DNA from: Pseudoalteromonas sp. FUC4 | GTDB lineage: Bacteria; Pseudomonadota; Gammaproteobacteria; Enterobacterales; Alteromonadaceae | Reading direction: 5' to 3' | Length of the DNA stretch: 64,000 bases | NCBI RefSeq assembly: GCF_008370255.1 | Contig: NZ_SEUI01000001.1 | Span: forward strand, 479,275 to 543,274 | Shown: positions 7,984-15,519 of the stretch, in pieces | Numbering within the stretch: the first letter of the stretch is position 1 | Layout of the letters: each line of letters opens with the position of its first letter | Translations under genes and position numbers: made by a program | Notes under the pieces: generated by a model | Told to the model about the DNA's origin: nothing | Seen by the model: the letters and a program-made list of their open reading frames with translations, nothing else | Databases searched by the model: none

Positions 7984-8796
7984 ATGAGATTAAAATTAAA
8001 AGTAACATTCCTTTGCTCATTCCTTATATCTACTAGTGCTTTAGCTGGACTGGCTAAAGTTCAAGTAAATGGCTTTGACGTTGAATACGAGCTAGCTGGT
8101 AAAGGTAAACATACTATTTTACTTGAAGCGGGCGGCTCTGCTGGTTTAAGTGATTGGGAACCGGTTTTTGAATCACTTACCAAGCACGGTAAAGTTATAC
8201 GGTATTCTCGTATTGGTAATGGTGGTTCTACGCAAATAAAGAAAAACTATAGCTCAGAAGAATATGCAGCTGAGGCTGTGTTATTACTCAAAACACTGAA
8301 AATAGAAGAGCCTGTTGTGTATGTTGCGCACTCTTATGGTGCTTATATTGCACGTGTATTTGCTGCAACATACCCTAATCAAATTAAAGCGTTGATGTTA
8401 ATTGAGCCTGCCTCAGAGCACGATGTAGATATTATGCGCGCAATTGATTTGCTACGCGCTGAAAAAGAAATTGCAGCTATAAAGCTCGACGATATGAAAA
8501 ATGGAATGTCGAATCAGTATTTAGATTTTTGGGCAAAACGTCCACTGCCTGATTATCCACAAATTGCTGACATACCCGTGACAGTAATTGCCTCAGTTAA
8601 AAAGTATAAAAAGCCATCGGTATTATTTTTTACCGACAAAGCGCGTGAAATGTGGGGCGACTTACACTCAAAATGGGCTAATGCATTTCCTCAAGGTGAA
8701 ATAGTAATAACAAATAAGAGCTATCACTATCCGCAAAATGATGAGCCAGAAATGGTTGTAGCCCAAGTAGTTAAGTTGCTTGAACATACTAAATAG
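7984..8796 (+). CDS. exported alpha/beta-hydrolase
   Basis: This is a 270-residue protein starting at the ATG at 7984. The frame extends to a TTG at 7969, but the signal peptide MRLKLKVTFLCSFLISTSALA begins at the ATG. The mature part has the alpha/beta-hydrolase layout: an oxyanion-region segment (ILLEAGGSAGLSDWEPV), nucleophile elbow VAHSYGAYIARVFA with the catalytic Ser, and a late His in NKSYHYPQND. The substrate is unknown; relatives act on esters, lactones or peptides in the periplasm. The gene has its own upstream space and is followed by the leader of the first small-protein copy. Confidence 0.75.
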   Translation: MRLKLKVTFLCSFLISTSALAGLAKVQVNGFDVEYELAGKGKHTILLEAGGSAGLSDWEPVFESLTKHGKVIRYSRIGNGGSTQIKKNYSSEEYAAEAVLLLKTLKIEEPVVYVAHSYGAYIARVFAATYPNQIKALMLIEPASEHDVDIMRAIDLLRAEKEIAAIKLDDMKNGMSNQYLDFWAKRPLPDYPQIADIPVTVIASVKKYKKPSVLFFTDKAREMWGDLHSKWANAFPQGEIVITNKSYHYPQNDEPEMVVAQVVKLLEHTK

Positions 8797-8855
8797 GTGT
8801 TGATTTGGTTGCTGATTGTATAAATACCAATTGGCGTAAATTAGTAATTTGGCAT

Positions 8856-8983
8856 TAGACTAAAGTCTATAGGTTAGATTTATTCACTTATTAGGTTTGT
8901 TTTAATCGTTTGTCGGTTTTGTGTTAATTCTCTAAAGTTTAGTTGTCGGCAACAAGCACGGCTTAACCAACAGGATTACGACC
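8856..8983 (+). promoter_or_regulatory. conserved leader, copy 1, with TAGACT-N2-AGTCTA palindrome
   Basis: TAGACTAAAGTCTA (8856-8869) is a 6-bp inverted repeat 114 bases before the start codon. The rest of the leader, including GTTGTCGGCAAC with a 4-bp stem and an AGGA ribosome-binding site, is repeated almost unchanged before the paralogues at 11955 and 23619. The palindrome is probably a regulator binding site, and the remainder a promoter plus 5' UTR. Confidence 0.6.
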
Positions 8984-9391
8984 ATGAAACTTACACTTAT
9001 CAAAACTATCGCTCTTAGCTCACTACTTACATGTTCAGCTGCTGCAATGGCTGAGCAAAGTGATTACAAATTAATGGTTATTGAAGCTGCAACAGCGCCA
9101 CAGCCACTTGAGCAATCATTTAATAGCTGCGCACTGAATGTTAAGTCAAAAAATTACGCTGAAGCTGAAGCAATTTGTACTAAAGCAATCGCGCTTTTAA
9201 AAGACGCAGATGGCCCTAAATTTAAAGTACGCCAACTTACGTCATTCGCATTAAGCAACCGTGGTGTTGCACGTTTAAAAGCGAATAATGACACTGCTGG
9301 CCTTGCTGATTTATACGAAGCAAACCAAATGTCTACAAGTACAATGGTATCGCACAACTTAACTCGCGCTAAAGAAGAGCTTTCTTTATAA
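8984..9391 (+). CDS. small exported TPR-like protein, copy 1
   Basis: This 135-residue protein has a signal peptide ending at AAAMA and a mature part with two Cys (SFNSCALNVKSKNYAEAEAICTKAI) that could pair. The YAEAEAICTKAI and SFALSNRGVARLKANNDTAGLADLYEA segments look like two tetratricopeptide-type helix pairs, so it is probably a small periplasmic scaffold or adaptor. Near-identical copy 2 starts at 11955 and a more diverged copy 3 at 23619. Each has the same leader and its own terminator. The function is unknown. Confidence 0.75.
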   Translation: MKLTLIKTIALSSLLTCSAAAMAEQSDYKLMVIEAATAPQPLEQSFNSCALNVKSKNYAEAEAICTKAIALLKDADGPKFKVRQLTSFALSNRGVARLKANNDTAGLADLYEANQMSTSTMVSHNLTRAKEELSL

Positions 9392-9440
9392 ACACTTTAT
9401 AAAGTGCTTACCAAAAGCATGTTATAAAATAGCGAGAGTA

Positions 9441-9481
9441 AAAAAGCCCATGTTAGGTTAATTCCTAACATGGGCTTTTTT
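9441..9481 (+). terminator. intrinsic terminator after copy 1
   Basis: A 17-bp stem (AAAAAGCCCATGTTAGG at 9441-9457 pairing with 9464-9480) ends in a T run. The preceding GCGAGAGTAAAAAA is shared with the terminator of copy 2. Confidence 0.9.
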
Positions 9482-9672
9482 GTTTTATTTAATGCGTAAG
9501 TTAATACCTTAAATACGTTAATAGAGTAGGGTGTGTATTTATAATTAATATTTTGGGTATGCTTGTTTAGGCTACGCGAATATAATGCGAGATAACCGTA
9601 TAAAAAATAATACCCCTTCTGCTTTGCTTATTTTGAGCAAGGCATCATTAAATAAATATTGAGATTTAAACC

Positions 9673-10923
9673 ATGGCACCAGGAACCAGCCTAAGCGTAC
9701 TTGAAATAAGTGCGATATTTTTATCAATTACCGCGTTACTCACCTATGTAAACCATCGCTTTATTGGCTTGCCAACAACCATTGGCGTTATGGTTATTTC
9801 GATGCTTTTATCTATCGGCGCTATATTTTTGGGCTTTTTAGGGTTTGATGATCTTATAGATTACGAAGTGAGCTTACTCGATCAGTTAGATTTTACCGAG
9901 GTTTTGCTCGATGGCATGCTCTCTATGCTGCTTTTTGCTGGGGCGCTGCATGTAAATGTTAGCGATTTAAGGCGCTATAAATTGCCAATAGGTATTTTGG
10001 CCTGTGTTGGTACGTTGTTATCTACGGTTATTATTGCAGGCGCGCTTTATTTAGTGCTTCCTTTGCTTGGTTTTGATTTAGCGTTTATTTGGTGTTTACT
10101 GTTTGGCGCATTAATTTCGCCAACTGATCCGATTGCGGTAATGGGAATTTTACAATCTGCGGGAGCGCCTAAAAGTATTGAAACCGTGATTGCGGGTGAA
10201 TCGTTGTTTAACGATGGTATAGGCGTGGTTATTTTTGTGCTTTTATTGGGTGTTTTATCAAGTGGTGATATTCCTACAACCTATTATGTAGCGCACACGC
10301 TGGCGGTTGAAGCCGGTGGCGGTATTGTTTTTGGTTTGGTATTAGGTGGTATTTTATATTACTTACTTAAAAGTATTGATAGTTACCAAGAAGAGGTGCT
10401 ACTTACTTTAGCGGGCGTTATTGGTGGTTATGCATTGGCAAGCCATTGGCATTTGTCGGGCCCACTTGCAATGGTAATGATGGGGTTAATGGTGGGCAAT
10501 CATGGTCGTAGTATGGCTATGAGCGACAAAACACGCCATTACGTTGATTTATTTTGGGAACTGATTGACGAAATTTTAAATGCCATTTTATTTGTACTCA
10601 TAGGGCTCGAGGTCGTCATGATTGCATTTTCGAGTAATTTGTTTATTGCTGGTGGCTTAACTATTTTTATAGCGTTAATGGCACGTTTAATTGTTGTGGG
10701 TATAACAACCACTACATTTAATAAGCAATTAGAGTTGCCATCTGGTGCATGGAAAGTTTTAACCTGGGGTGGCTTGCGCGGTGGTATTTCGGTTGCACTG
10801 GTATTGCAGTTACCTGATGGGAACGAGCGCGATATTTTATTGGCTCTTACTTATGCGGTTGTGGTGTTTTCTATTTTAATTCAGGGTTTGAGTATTGGTA
10901 AAGTAGCCAAAACTATCCGTTAA
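9673..10923 (+). CDS. NhaP-type Na+/H+ antiporter (CPA1 family)
   Basis: This 416-residue inner-membrane protein has about twelve transmembrane segments. The diagnostic CPA1 motifs are present: ISPTDPIAVMG in the ion-binding helix and GESLFNDGIGVVIF with the paired acidic and polar residues, plus a late TWGGLRGGISVAL segment. It exchanges cytoplasmic Na+ (or K+/Li+) for protons, which suits a marine, salt-exposed cell. It lacks the long cytosolic C-terminal domain of some NhaP2/CvrA proteins. It is a single-gene unit closed by the hairpin at 10965-11002. The ion preference cannot be read from sequence. Confidence 0.85.
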   Translation: MAPGTSLSVLEISAIFLSITALLTYVNHRFIGLPTTIGVMVISMLLSIGAIFLGFLGFDDLIDYEVSLLDQLDFTEVLLDGMLSMLLFAGALHVNVSDLRRYKLPIGILACVGTLLSTVIIAGALYLVLPLLGFDLAFIWCLLFGALISPTDPIAVMGILQSAGAPKSIETVIAGESLFNDGIGVVIFVLLLGVLSSGDIPTTYYVAHTLAVEAGGGIVFGLVLGGILYYLLKSIDSYQEEVLLTLAGVIGGYALASHWHLSGPLAMVMMGLMVGNHGRSMAMSDKTRHYVDLFWELIDEILNAILFVLIGLEVVMIAFSSNLFIAGGLTIFIALMARLIVVGITTTTFNKQLELPSGAWKVLTWGGLRGGISVALVLQLPDGNERDILLALTYAVVVFSILIQGLSIGKVAKTIR

Positions 10924-10964
10924 ATATAAATTGGTTAGATCAAACCTGTTAAATGTAATTTTTT

Positions 10965-11002
10965 AAAAAGCGTGTGAAATAGCTGTATTTCACACGCTTT
11001 TT
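10965..11002. terminator. bidirectional intrinsic terminator
   Basis: AAAAAGCGTGTGAAATA pairs perfectly with TATTTCACACGCTTTTT around GCTG (17-bp stem). It serves the antiporter gene on the + strand and, with A/T tracts on both sides, probably also the broken outer-membrane protein gene on the - strand. Confidence 0.9.
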
Positions 11003-11026
11003 ATTTTTCTTATAAAAAAAGGGTAA

Positions 11027-11575
11027 TTAAAACGTAAAGCTGAGCTGCACACCGCTGTAAATATGTTCTTGTGCTTCCCAGTAGTCGCCATCTATTTGGC
11101 GTGCTCGGGTAAATACTTCTATTTTAAATGGCTTAAAGTGATAACCCGCACCTATACCTGCGTAGCCGTCTATGTCGTTGTTCGATTTTTCTATTTGGTA
11201 GGTGTTGTCGCCTCTATCGTTTTTAAAGGCAAGTTCGAACAGATCTAAGCCAAGCTCGGCGTATATAAAAAAGTCATTAAAATAACCAAGCTTCATTCCA
11301 TTGTCCCACGTTATAAATTATTCTTGCTCGCCTTGTTTATTATCGATTACTGCCGCGCCAATTGCGCTGGTAAAAACAACACCAAAGTTACTGTAATTTT
11401 GCTTAACCATCATTTCTACACCCGCAGATGTAATGCTGCTATCGCCATTAAATTCTGATTTTATAAAAATACCGGTGTTAGGCATGTTGTTACCGAGTAA
11501 AAGCCTTGCGTTAGCATTTTGGCTAAATGATAAAAGCGTGCTTAATAAAACAAAAAGAGGAAGTGTGTGTTTCAA
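11027..11575 (-). pseudogene. outer-membrane beta-barrel protein, interrupted by one in-frame stop
   Basis: Two - strand ORFs (11318-11575 and 11027-11296) lie in the same frame, separated by a single TAA at 11318-11320. The reading continues EQE-stop-FITWDNGMKLGYF with no other damage. The joined product would be about 182 residues: a signal peptide (MKHTLPLFVLLSTLLSFSQNANA), alternating beta-strand segments and a C-terminal LSFTF ending in Phe, typical of a small outer-membrane barrel. A single base change would restore it, so it looks recently inactivated (or a sequencing error). The stop is TAA, which excludes selenocysteine readthrough. Function of the intact family is unknown to me. Confidence 0.7.
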
Positions 11576-11825
11576 AAAAGTTAATCCATTAATGATGAAA
11601 AGTTACCAGAGCTGTAATTATAAATACATGACTTAGTATTGCATGTAATTAAATGTATAAATTTGTTTGATTGTTACTCAGCTATGCCAAAGTAAGGTGT
11701 TTAAAATAAAACCAACTAAAAAAAGACATAAATAATTATATACATTTTAAAACTTAAAGTAGCGATTTTAGGCACGATCATTAGTTCGTAAGTTATTTAA
11801 ATATATAGAAAAAACTTAAACGTAT

Positions 11826-11954
11826 TAGACTAAGGTCTATAGGTTAATTTTTCTCACTTATTAGGTTTGTTTTAATCGTTTGTCGGGGTTGTGGTAATTC
11901 TCTAAAGTTCAGTTGTCGGCAACAAGCACGGCTTAACTAATCAGGAATATGACC
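11826..11954 (+). promoter_or_regulatory. conserved leader, copy 2
   Basis: TAGACTAAGGTCTA (11826-11839) differs by one base from the other two palindromes and lies 115 bases before the start. The following leader matches copies 1 and 3, including TTGTCGGCAACAAG. The rest of the 11576-11825 gap is AT-rich with no gene seen. Confidence 0.6.
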
Positions 11955-12362
11955 ATGAAACTTACACTTATCAAAACTATCGCTCTTAGCTCACTATTAA
12001 CATGTTCAGCTGCTGCAATGGCTGATCAAAGTGATTACAAATTAATGGTTATTGAAACTGCAACAGCGCCACAGCCACTTGAGCAATCATTTAATAGCTG
12101 CGCACTGAATGTTAAGTCAAAAAACTACGCTGAAGCGGAAGCAATTTGTACTAAAGCAATCACACTTTTAAAAGACGCAGATGGCCCTAAATTTAAAGTA
12201 CGCCAACTTACGTCATTCGCATTAAGCAACCGTGGTGTTGCACGTTTAAAAGCGCATAACGATACAGCTGCACTTGCTGATTTATACGAAGCATCAAAAT
12301 TGTCTAACAGCTCAATGGTATCGCACAACTTAACTCGCGCTAAAGAAGAATTATCGTTATAA
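11955..12362 (+). CDS. small exported TPR-like protein, copy 2
   Basis: This 135-residue protein is nearly identical to copy 1 (8984-9391), differing mainly near the C-terminus (LYEASKLSNSS here, LYEANQMSTST there). An earlier ATG two codons upstream exists, but alignment with the other copies and the spacing from the AGGA site favour 11955. The signal peptide ends at AAAMA and the two mature Cys are kept. The duplication carries promoter, gene and terminator, so it is a whole transcription unit. Confidence 0.75.
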   Translation: MKLTLIKTIALSSLLTCSAAAMADQSDYKLMVIETATAPQPLEQSFNSCALNVKSKNYAEAEAICTKAITLLKDADGPKFKVRQLTSFALSNRGVARLKAHNDTAALADLYEASKLSNSSMVSHNLTRAKEELSL

Positions 12363-12424
12363 AAAACCTTTATAACGTGTTTTATAGAGTGCTTACTAAA
12401 GCATAATATAAAATAGCGAGAGTA

Positions 12425-12464
12425 AAAAAGCCGATGTTGGGTTAAACCCCAACATCGGCTTTTT
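12425..12464 (+). terminator. intrinsic terminator after copy 2
   Basis: AAAAAGCCGATGTTGGG pairs with a complementary arm ending in TTTTT. It has the same architecture and flanking GAGTAAAAAA as the terminator of copy 1, with different stem bases, so the pairing has been maintained while the sequence drifted. Confidence 0.9.
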
Positions 12465-12920
12465 CGTGTTTATAGCATTGATAAAATGCATTACATACAT
12501 CATCACAATATAAAAGTAACACTCCTCATATAACGCCCAGCATCCCTTGTGTTTTAAATCTGTGCACTTATAGCCTCGCTTAGAATTAATTGATGATTAA
12601 TTCTCATGGTGACCTATCAAAAAAGTAGTTTGTTTGTTGCTGAAATGTTAAGCAGAATTTGAGAGCTAATTTTAATAAATAATAAATGTGGTTAATAATT
12701 ATTAGTCATATTTAATCTACCGAAAAACATCTGTTTTTATTAGCATTATTGCTTTTACGCGGTTGGTTTTAACGTGTGATTAGGCTTACTTTTTAATGGA
12801 ATTATTGTTTTTTTTGTAATTGTATTATTGCCTGTTTACGTGAATACAAAGCTAAAAGTAATAAAAAAACGAGTAATGCTACACATAATAAAACATCAAC
12901 ACGGCACACAAGGACACACA
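12465..12920 (+). other. intergenic region before the porin gene
   Basis: This AT-rich stretch of about 450 bp has no convincing gene. The porin frame is open back to 12828 but lacks protein-like composition before 12921. The promoter of the porin gene should be here; no clear operator was recognised. Confidence 0.4.
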
Positions 12921-14219
12921 ATGAGAGCTTTTAAACTATCGGCTTTAGCCGTTGCTATGGGGGTTGTTACCTGTAGTGCTAATGCAAGCGATGATCTAGA
13001 CACAGTTAAACAGCAATTAAGCGAATTACAGCAACAGGTTGAAAATTTACAGCTTAAGCTTGCAAACGCCAATAAAAATGAAATAAATGCCATAAAACGC
13101 AATACTGAAAAACTATCAAATAGTGGCGAAGCGCAAGATGTTGTAGCTGAGCAAAAAGCAGGAGGAATAAAAGTAGGTGGTGCTGTTCGTACTAACTACA
13201 GTTATACGTCGTACGAGGATGGCAGTAAAAACAGAGGTGGGGATTTTGATTTTGATATTTTTAGGATAAATTTTACAGGCGATGTAGGTGGTGTAAAACT
13301 AAATGCCGAGATCCGTTTTTTTGATTATATGACCGCAGTTAAATATGCTTATGCAACATATGATTTTGCTGACATTTGGCAAGTACAAGCCGGTATTACA
13401 AAGGTACCATTTGGTAATTGGCCTTATAATTCGCACAGCTATTTTTTTAGTACTAATTACTACATTGGGCTCGAGGATGACCACGATTTAGGGGTGATAT
13501 TTAAACGTAAAATAGCAGATAATTGGCAGCTTGATTTAGGCTTTTTTAAAAATGATGAGCTAGGTGGCATAGATGGCTATGTTGATAACCGTAGTGATCG
13601 CTATTCATATGATGTAGTGGGTTTTAGGGGCGCACAGGAGGGGACATACGCAGAGCTTGATAATCCACTTGCTGAATATAATACATTTTCCGCGCGTTAT
13701 GGCTATCATATTGAACACGATAAAGGGAAGACTGAGGTTGGCTGTTCTGCTTTAAGTGGTGGATTACATGATGGTGTAGACAGAGCGGGTGATTATTATG
13801 CGTGGGCAGTGCATGTGAATAGTAATTTAGGGCCGTGGAATTTACAGTTTCAACATGGCGAATACAATTACGATATAGAAAACGCAAACACCATGGCTGT
13901 AGGTGCGTACTCGTTTTATGACAGTATTGCTGCTGAGGCCACTACAACCAATGCAAATATTGCTTACAACTTACCTGTAAAATGGGGGCCTGTAACCGCT
14001 TTGCAGTTTTATAATGATTACGGAGTAATTTACGATAAATCTGATAGCAGTGCAGATACTTGGATGAACGTAACAGGGTTTTCAGTTGCTGCCGGTGGAT
14101 TGTTCACCTATTTTGACTTAGTACACGCTAAAAACCAGCCGTTTGTTGGTGGCTCAATTGCTGGTGACAGCGATGAAACTGAGCGCCGTTTTAATATTAA
14201 TATTGGTTATTATTTTTAA
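12921..14219 (+). CDS. outer-membrane porin with N-terminal coiled coil
   Basis: The product is 432 residues from the ATG at 12921, which follows AAGGA at good spacing; the longer frame from 12828 adds non-signal-like residues. Signal peptide MRAFKLSALAVAMGVVTCSANA is followed by a trimerisation-type coiled coil (LDTVKQQLSELQQQVENLQLKLANANKN) and a beta-barrel with a C-terminal INIGYYF ending in Phe. The pattern is that of phosphate/benzoate-type porins (OprP-like). It sits next to a LysR regulator and the quaternary-amine operon, so it may admit the same substrate across the outer membrane. That link is inferred from position. Confidence 0.75.
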   Translation: MRAFKLSALAVAMGVVTCSANASDDLDTVKQQLSELQQQVENLQLKLANANKNEINAIKRNTEKLSNSGEAQDVVAEQKAGGIKVGGAVRTNYSYTSYEDGSKNRGGDFDFDIFRINFTGDVGGVKLNAEIRFFDYMTAVKYAYATYDFADIWQVQAGITKVPFGNWPYNSHSYFFSTNYYIGLEDDHDLGVIFKRKIADNWQLDLGFFKNDELGGIDGYVDNRSDRYSYDVVGFRGAQEGTYAELDNPLAEYNTFSARYGYHIEHDKGKTEVGCSALSGGLHDGVDRAGDYYAWAVHVNSNLGPWNLQFQHGEYNYDIENANTMAVGAYSFYDSIAAEATTTNANIAYNLPVKWGPVTALQFYNDYGVIYDKSDSSADTWMNVTGFSVAAGGLFTYFDLVHAKNQPFVGGSIAGDSDETERRFNINIGYYF

Positions 14220-14223
14220 AAAA

Positions 14224-14262
14224 GAAGAGCATAAGCTTTGCTTGAAATAAGTTTATGCTCTT
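14224..14262 (+). terminator. probable terminator hairpin after the porin gene
   Basis: AAGAGCATAAGCTT pairs with AAGTTTATGCTCTT with one mismatch, five bases after the stop. The following TATATTACTTTTT is a weak T tract. Confidence 0.6.
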
Positions 14263-14476
14263 ATATTACTTTTTATAATCGTTTACAGTGAATTAGTCTA
14301 TTTGAGATGATAGGTTGCTGGCAATCGACTTGGTAGAAAAACTCAAGCGAACAATGAGTTGACCACAACAATTACCTGCAAATTACTCACCTTAATTTAT
14401 ACCTTATAAACGTGTATGTATTCTCAAATTGGTTGGTCAGTCTTTTCTATTGAGTAGAGACAAAGTAGGAAGCTAT

Positions 14477-15403
14477 ATGAAAATTAATCCGTTACCGCCG
14501 TTAAATAGTTTAGTGGCATTTGAAGCGTCTGCACGACATTCAAGCTTCACTATTGCTGCAAAAGAGTTAAATGTGACGCAAGGGGCAATTAGCCGTCAAA
14601 TTCGACAATTAGAAGAGTACTTAGGTAAGGCTATTTTTATTAGAGCAAGCCGAAGTATTCATTTAACACCAACGGGGCTTCAATATTATCAGGCAATCAG
14701 CCGCTCTTTAGTTGATATTGCAGATATAACTGGGCAAGTTAAAAAATGGCAAGGTGATAAAAAAATAACTGTAGCAACAACAAATGCCATGGCTTCGTTA
14801 TGGTTGTTACCTAAAGTCGCCGAGTTTCAAAATTTACACGATGATATTGATTTGCGTATTTTAGCCTCCGATAACGAGGTTGATTTAAACCGCTTGGAGT
14901 GTGATCTCGCTTTATTTTACTGCAGAACCCAACCTGCCAATATGAATATAACAACGTTGTTTTGCGAAGAAGTTTTTCCGGTGTGTAGCCCTTCTTATTT
15001 AGAAAAAATAGGCAGTCCAACTAAACCGGAAGATATTTTTACTAAAACAATTTTACACCTAGATGAAACACAAATGGGCTGGGTTAACTGGGAAGAGTGG
15101 TTTGCGGGTGTTGGGCTTGAGCAACTTGAGCCAAGAAACCGTATAAATATTAATAACTACCCAATGCTTTTACAAGCTTCAATTAACGGTCAAGGCATTG
15201 CATTAGCGTGGGGGTCACTAGTTGATGAATACTTACAAAGTGGAGTATTGATCCGGCCAACAGAACATGTACTTACTACAGGTTCTAAGTTTTCTATGAT
15301 AGAACCTAATAATCGTGGTCGTATGCCAACAAGCGTTAAGCACTTTAGAGAATGGTTGTTACAACAAATTCCAGATGAGGTAGGTGAACGAGGACTCGTT
15401 TAA
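14477..15403 (+). CDS. LysR-family regulator, GcvA-like
   Basis: The product is 308 residues from the ATG at 14477, which has AGGAAG upstream; the frame extends to a TTG at 14429. The N-terminal winged helix (LNSLVAFEASARHSSFTIAAKELNVTQGAISRQIRQLEEYLGKAIFIRASRSIHLTPTG) is close to GcvA-type LysR proteins, followed by a periplasmic-binding-like effector domain. It lies between the porin and the divergent transporter/Rieske promoters, so it probably controls the quaternary-amine locus in response to a catabolic intermediate. The effector is unknown. Confidence 0.8.
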   Translation: MKINPLPPLNSLVAFEASARHSSFTIAAKELNVTQGAISRQIRQLEEYLGKAIFIRASRSIHLTPTGLQYYQAISRSLVDIADITGQVKKWQGDKKITVATTNAMASLWLLPKVAEFQNLHDDIDLRILASDNEVDLNRLECDLALFYCRTQPANMNITTLFCEEVFPVCSPSYLEKIGSPTKPEDIFTKTILHLDETQMGWVNWEEWFAGVGLEQLEPRNRININNYPMLLQASINGQGIALAWGSLVDEYLQSGVLIRPTEHVLTTGSKFSMIEPNNRGRMPTSVKHFREWLLQQIPDEVGERGLV

Positions 15404-15461
15404 TTACCCTCGGTTTTGAGGTTAGAATTTGGCGTGTAGATTCTGATATTTAATAGTATGA

Positions 15462-15504
15462 ATGCGCTGCCTAAGGAGCAAACCTAAGAGCAGCGCGTAT
15501 TTTG
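15462..15504. terminator. bidirectional terminator-like hairpin between LysR and BCCT genes
   Basis: GCGCTGC (15464-15470) pairs with GCAGCGC (15490-15496), with a further imperfect inner stem (CTAAGG/CCTAAG). It lies between the convergent gene ends at 15403 and 15520. Confidence 0.6.
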
Positions 15505-15519
15505 TGCTTATTTAGTAGC

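Noticed and set aside
11318..11320. Programmed read-through or selenocysteine at the in-frame stop of the outer-membrane protein
   Set aside because: The codon is TAA, not TGA, and no stem-loop typical of recoding follows. A point mutation or sequence error is simpler.
12828..12920. Porin start at 12828
   Set aside because: The added 31 residues are basic and lack a signal peptide; the ATG at 12921 has AAGGA and starts a clear signal peptide.
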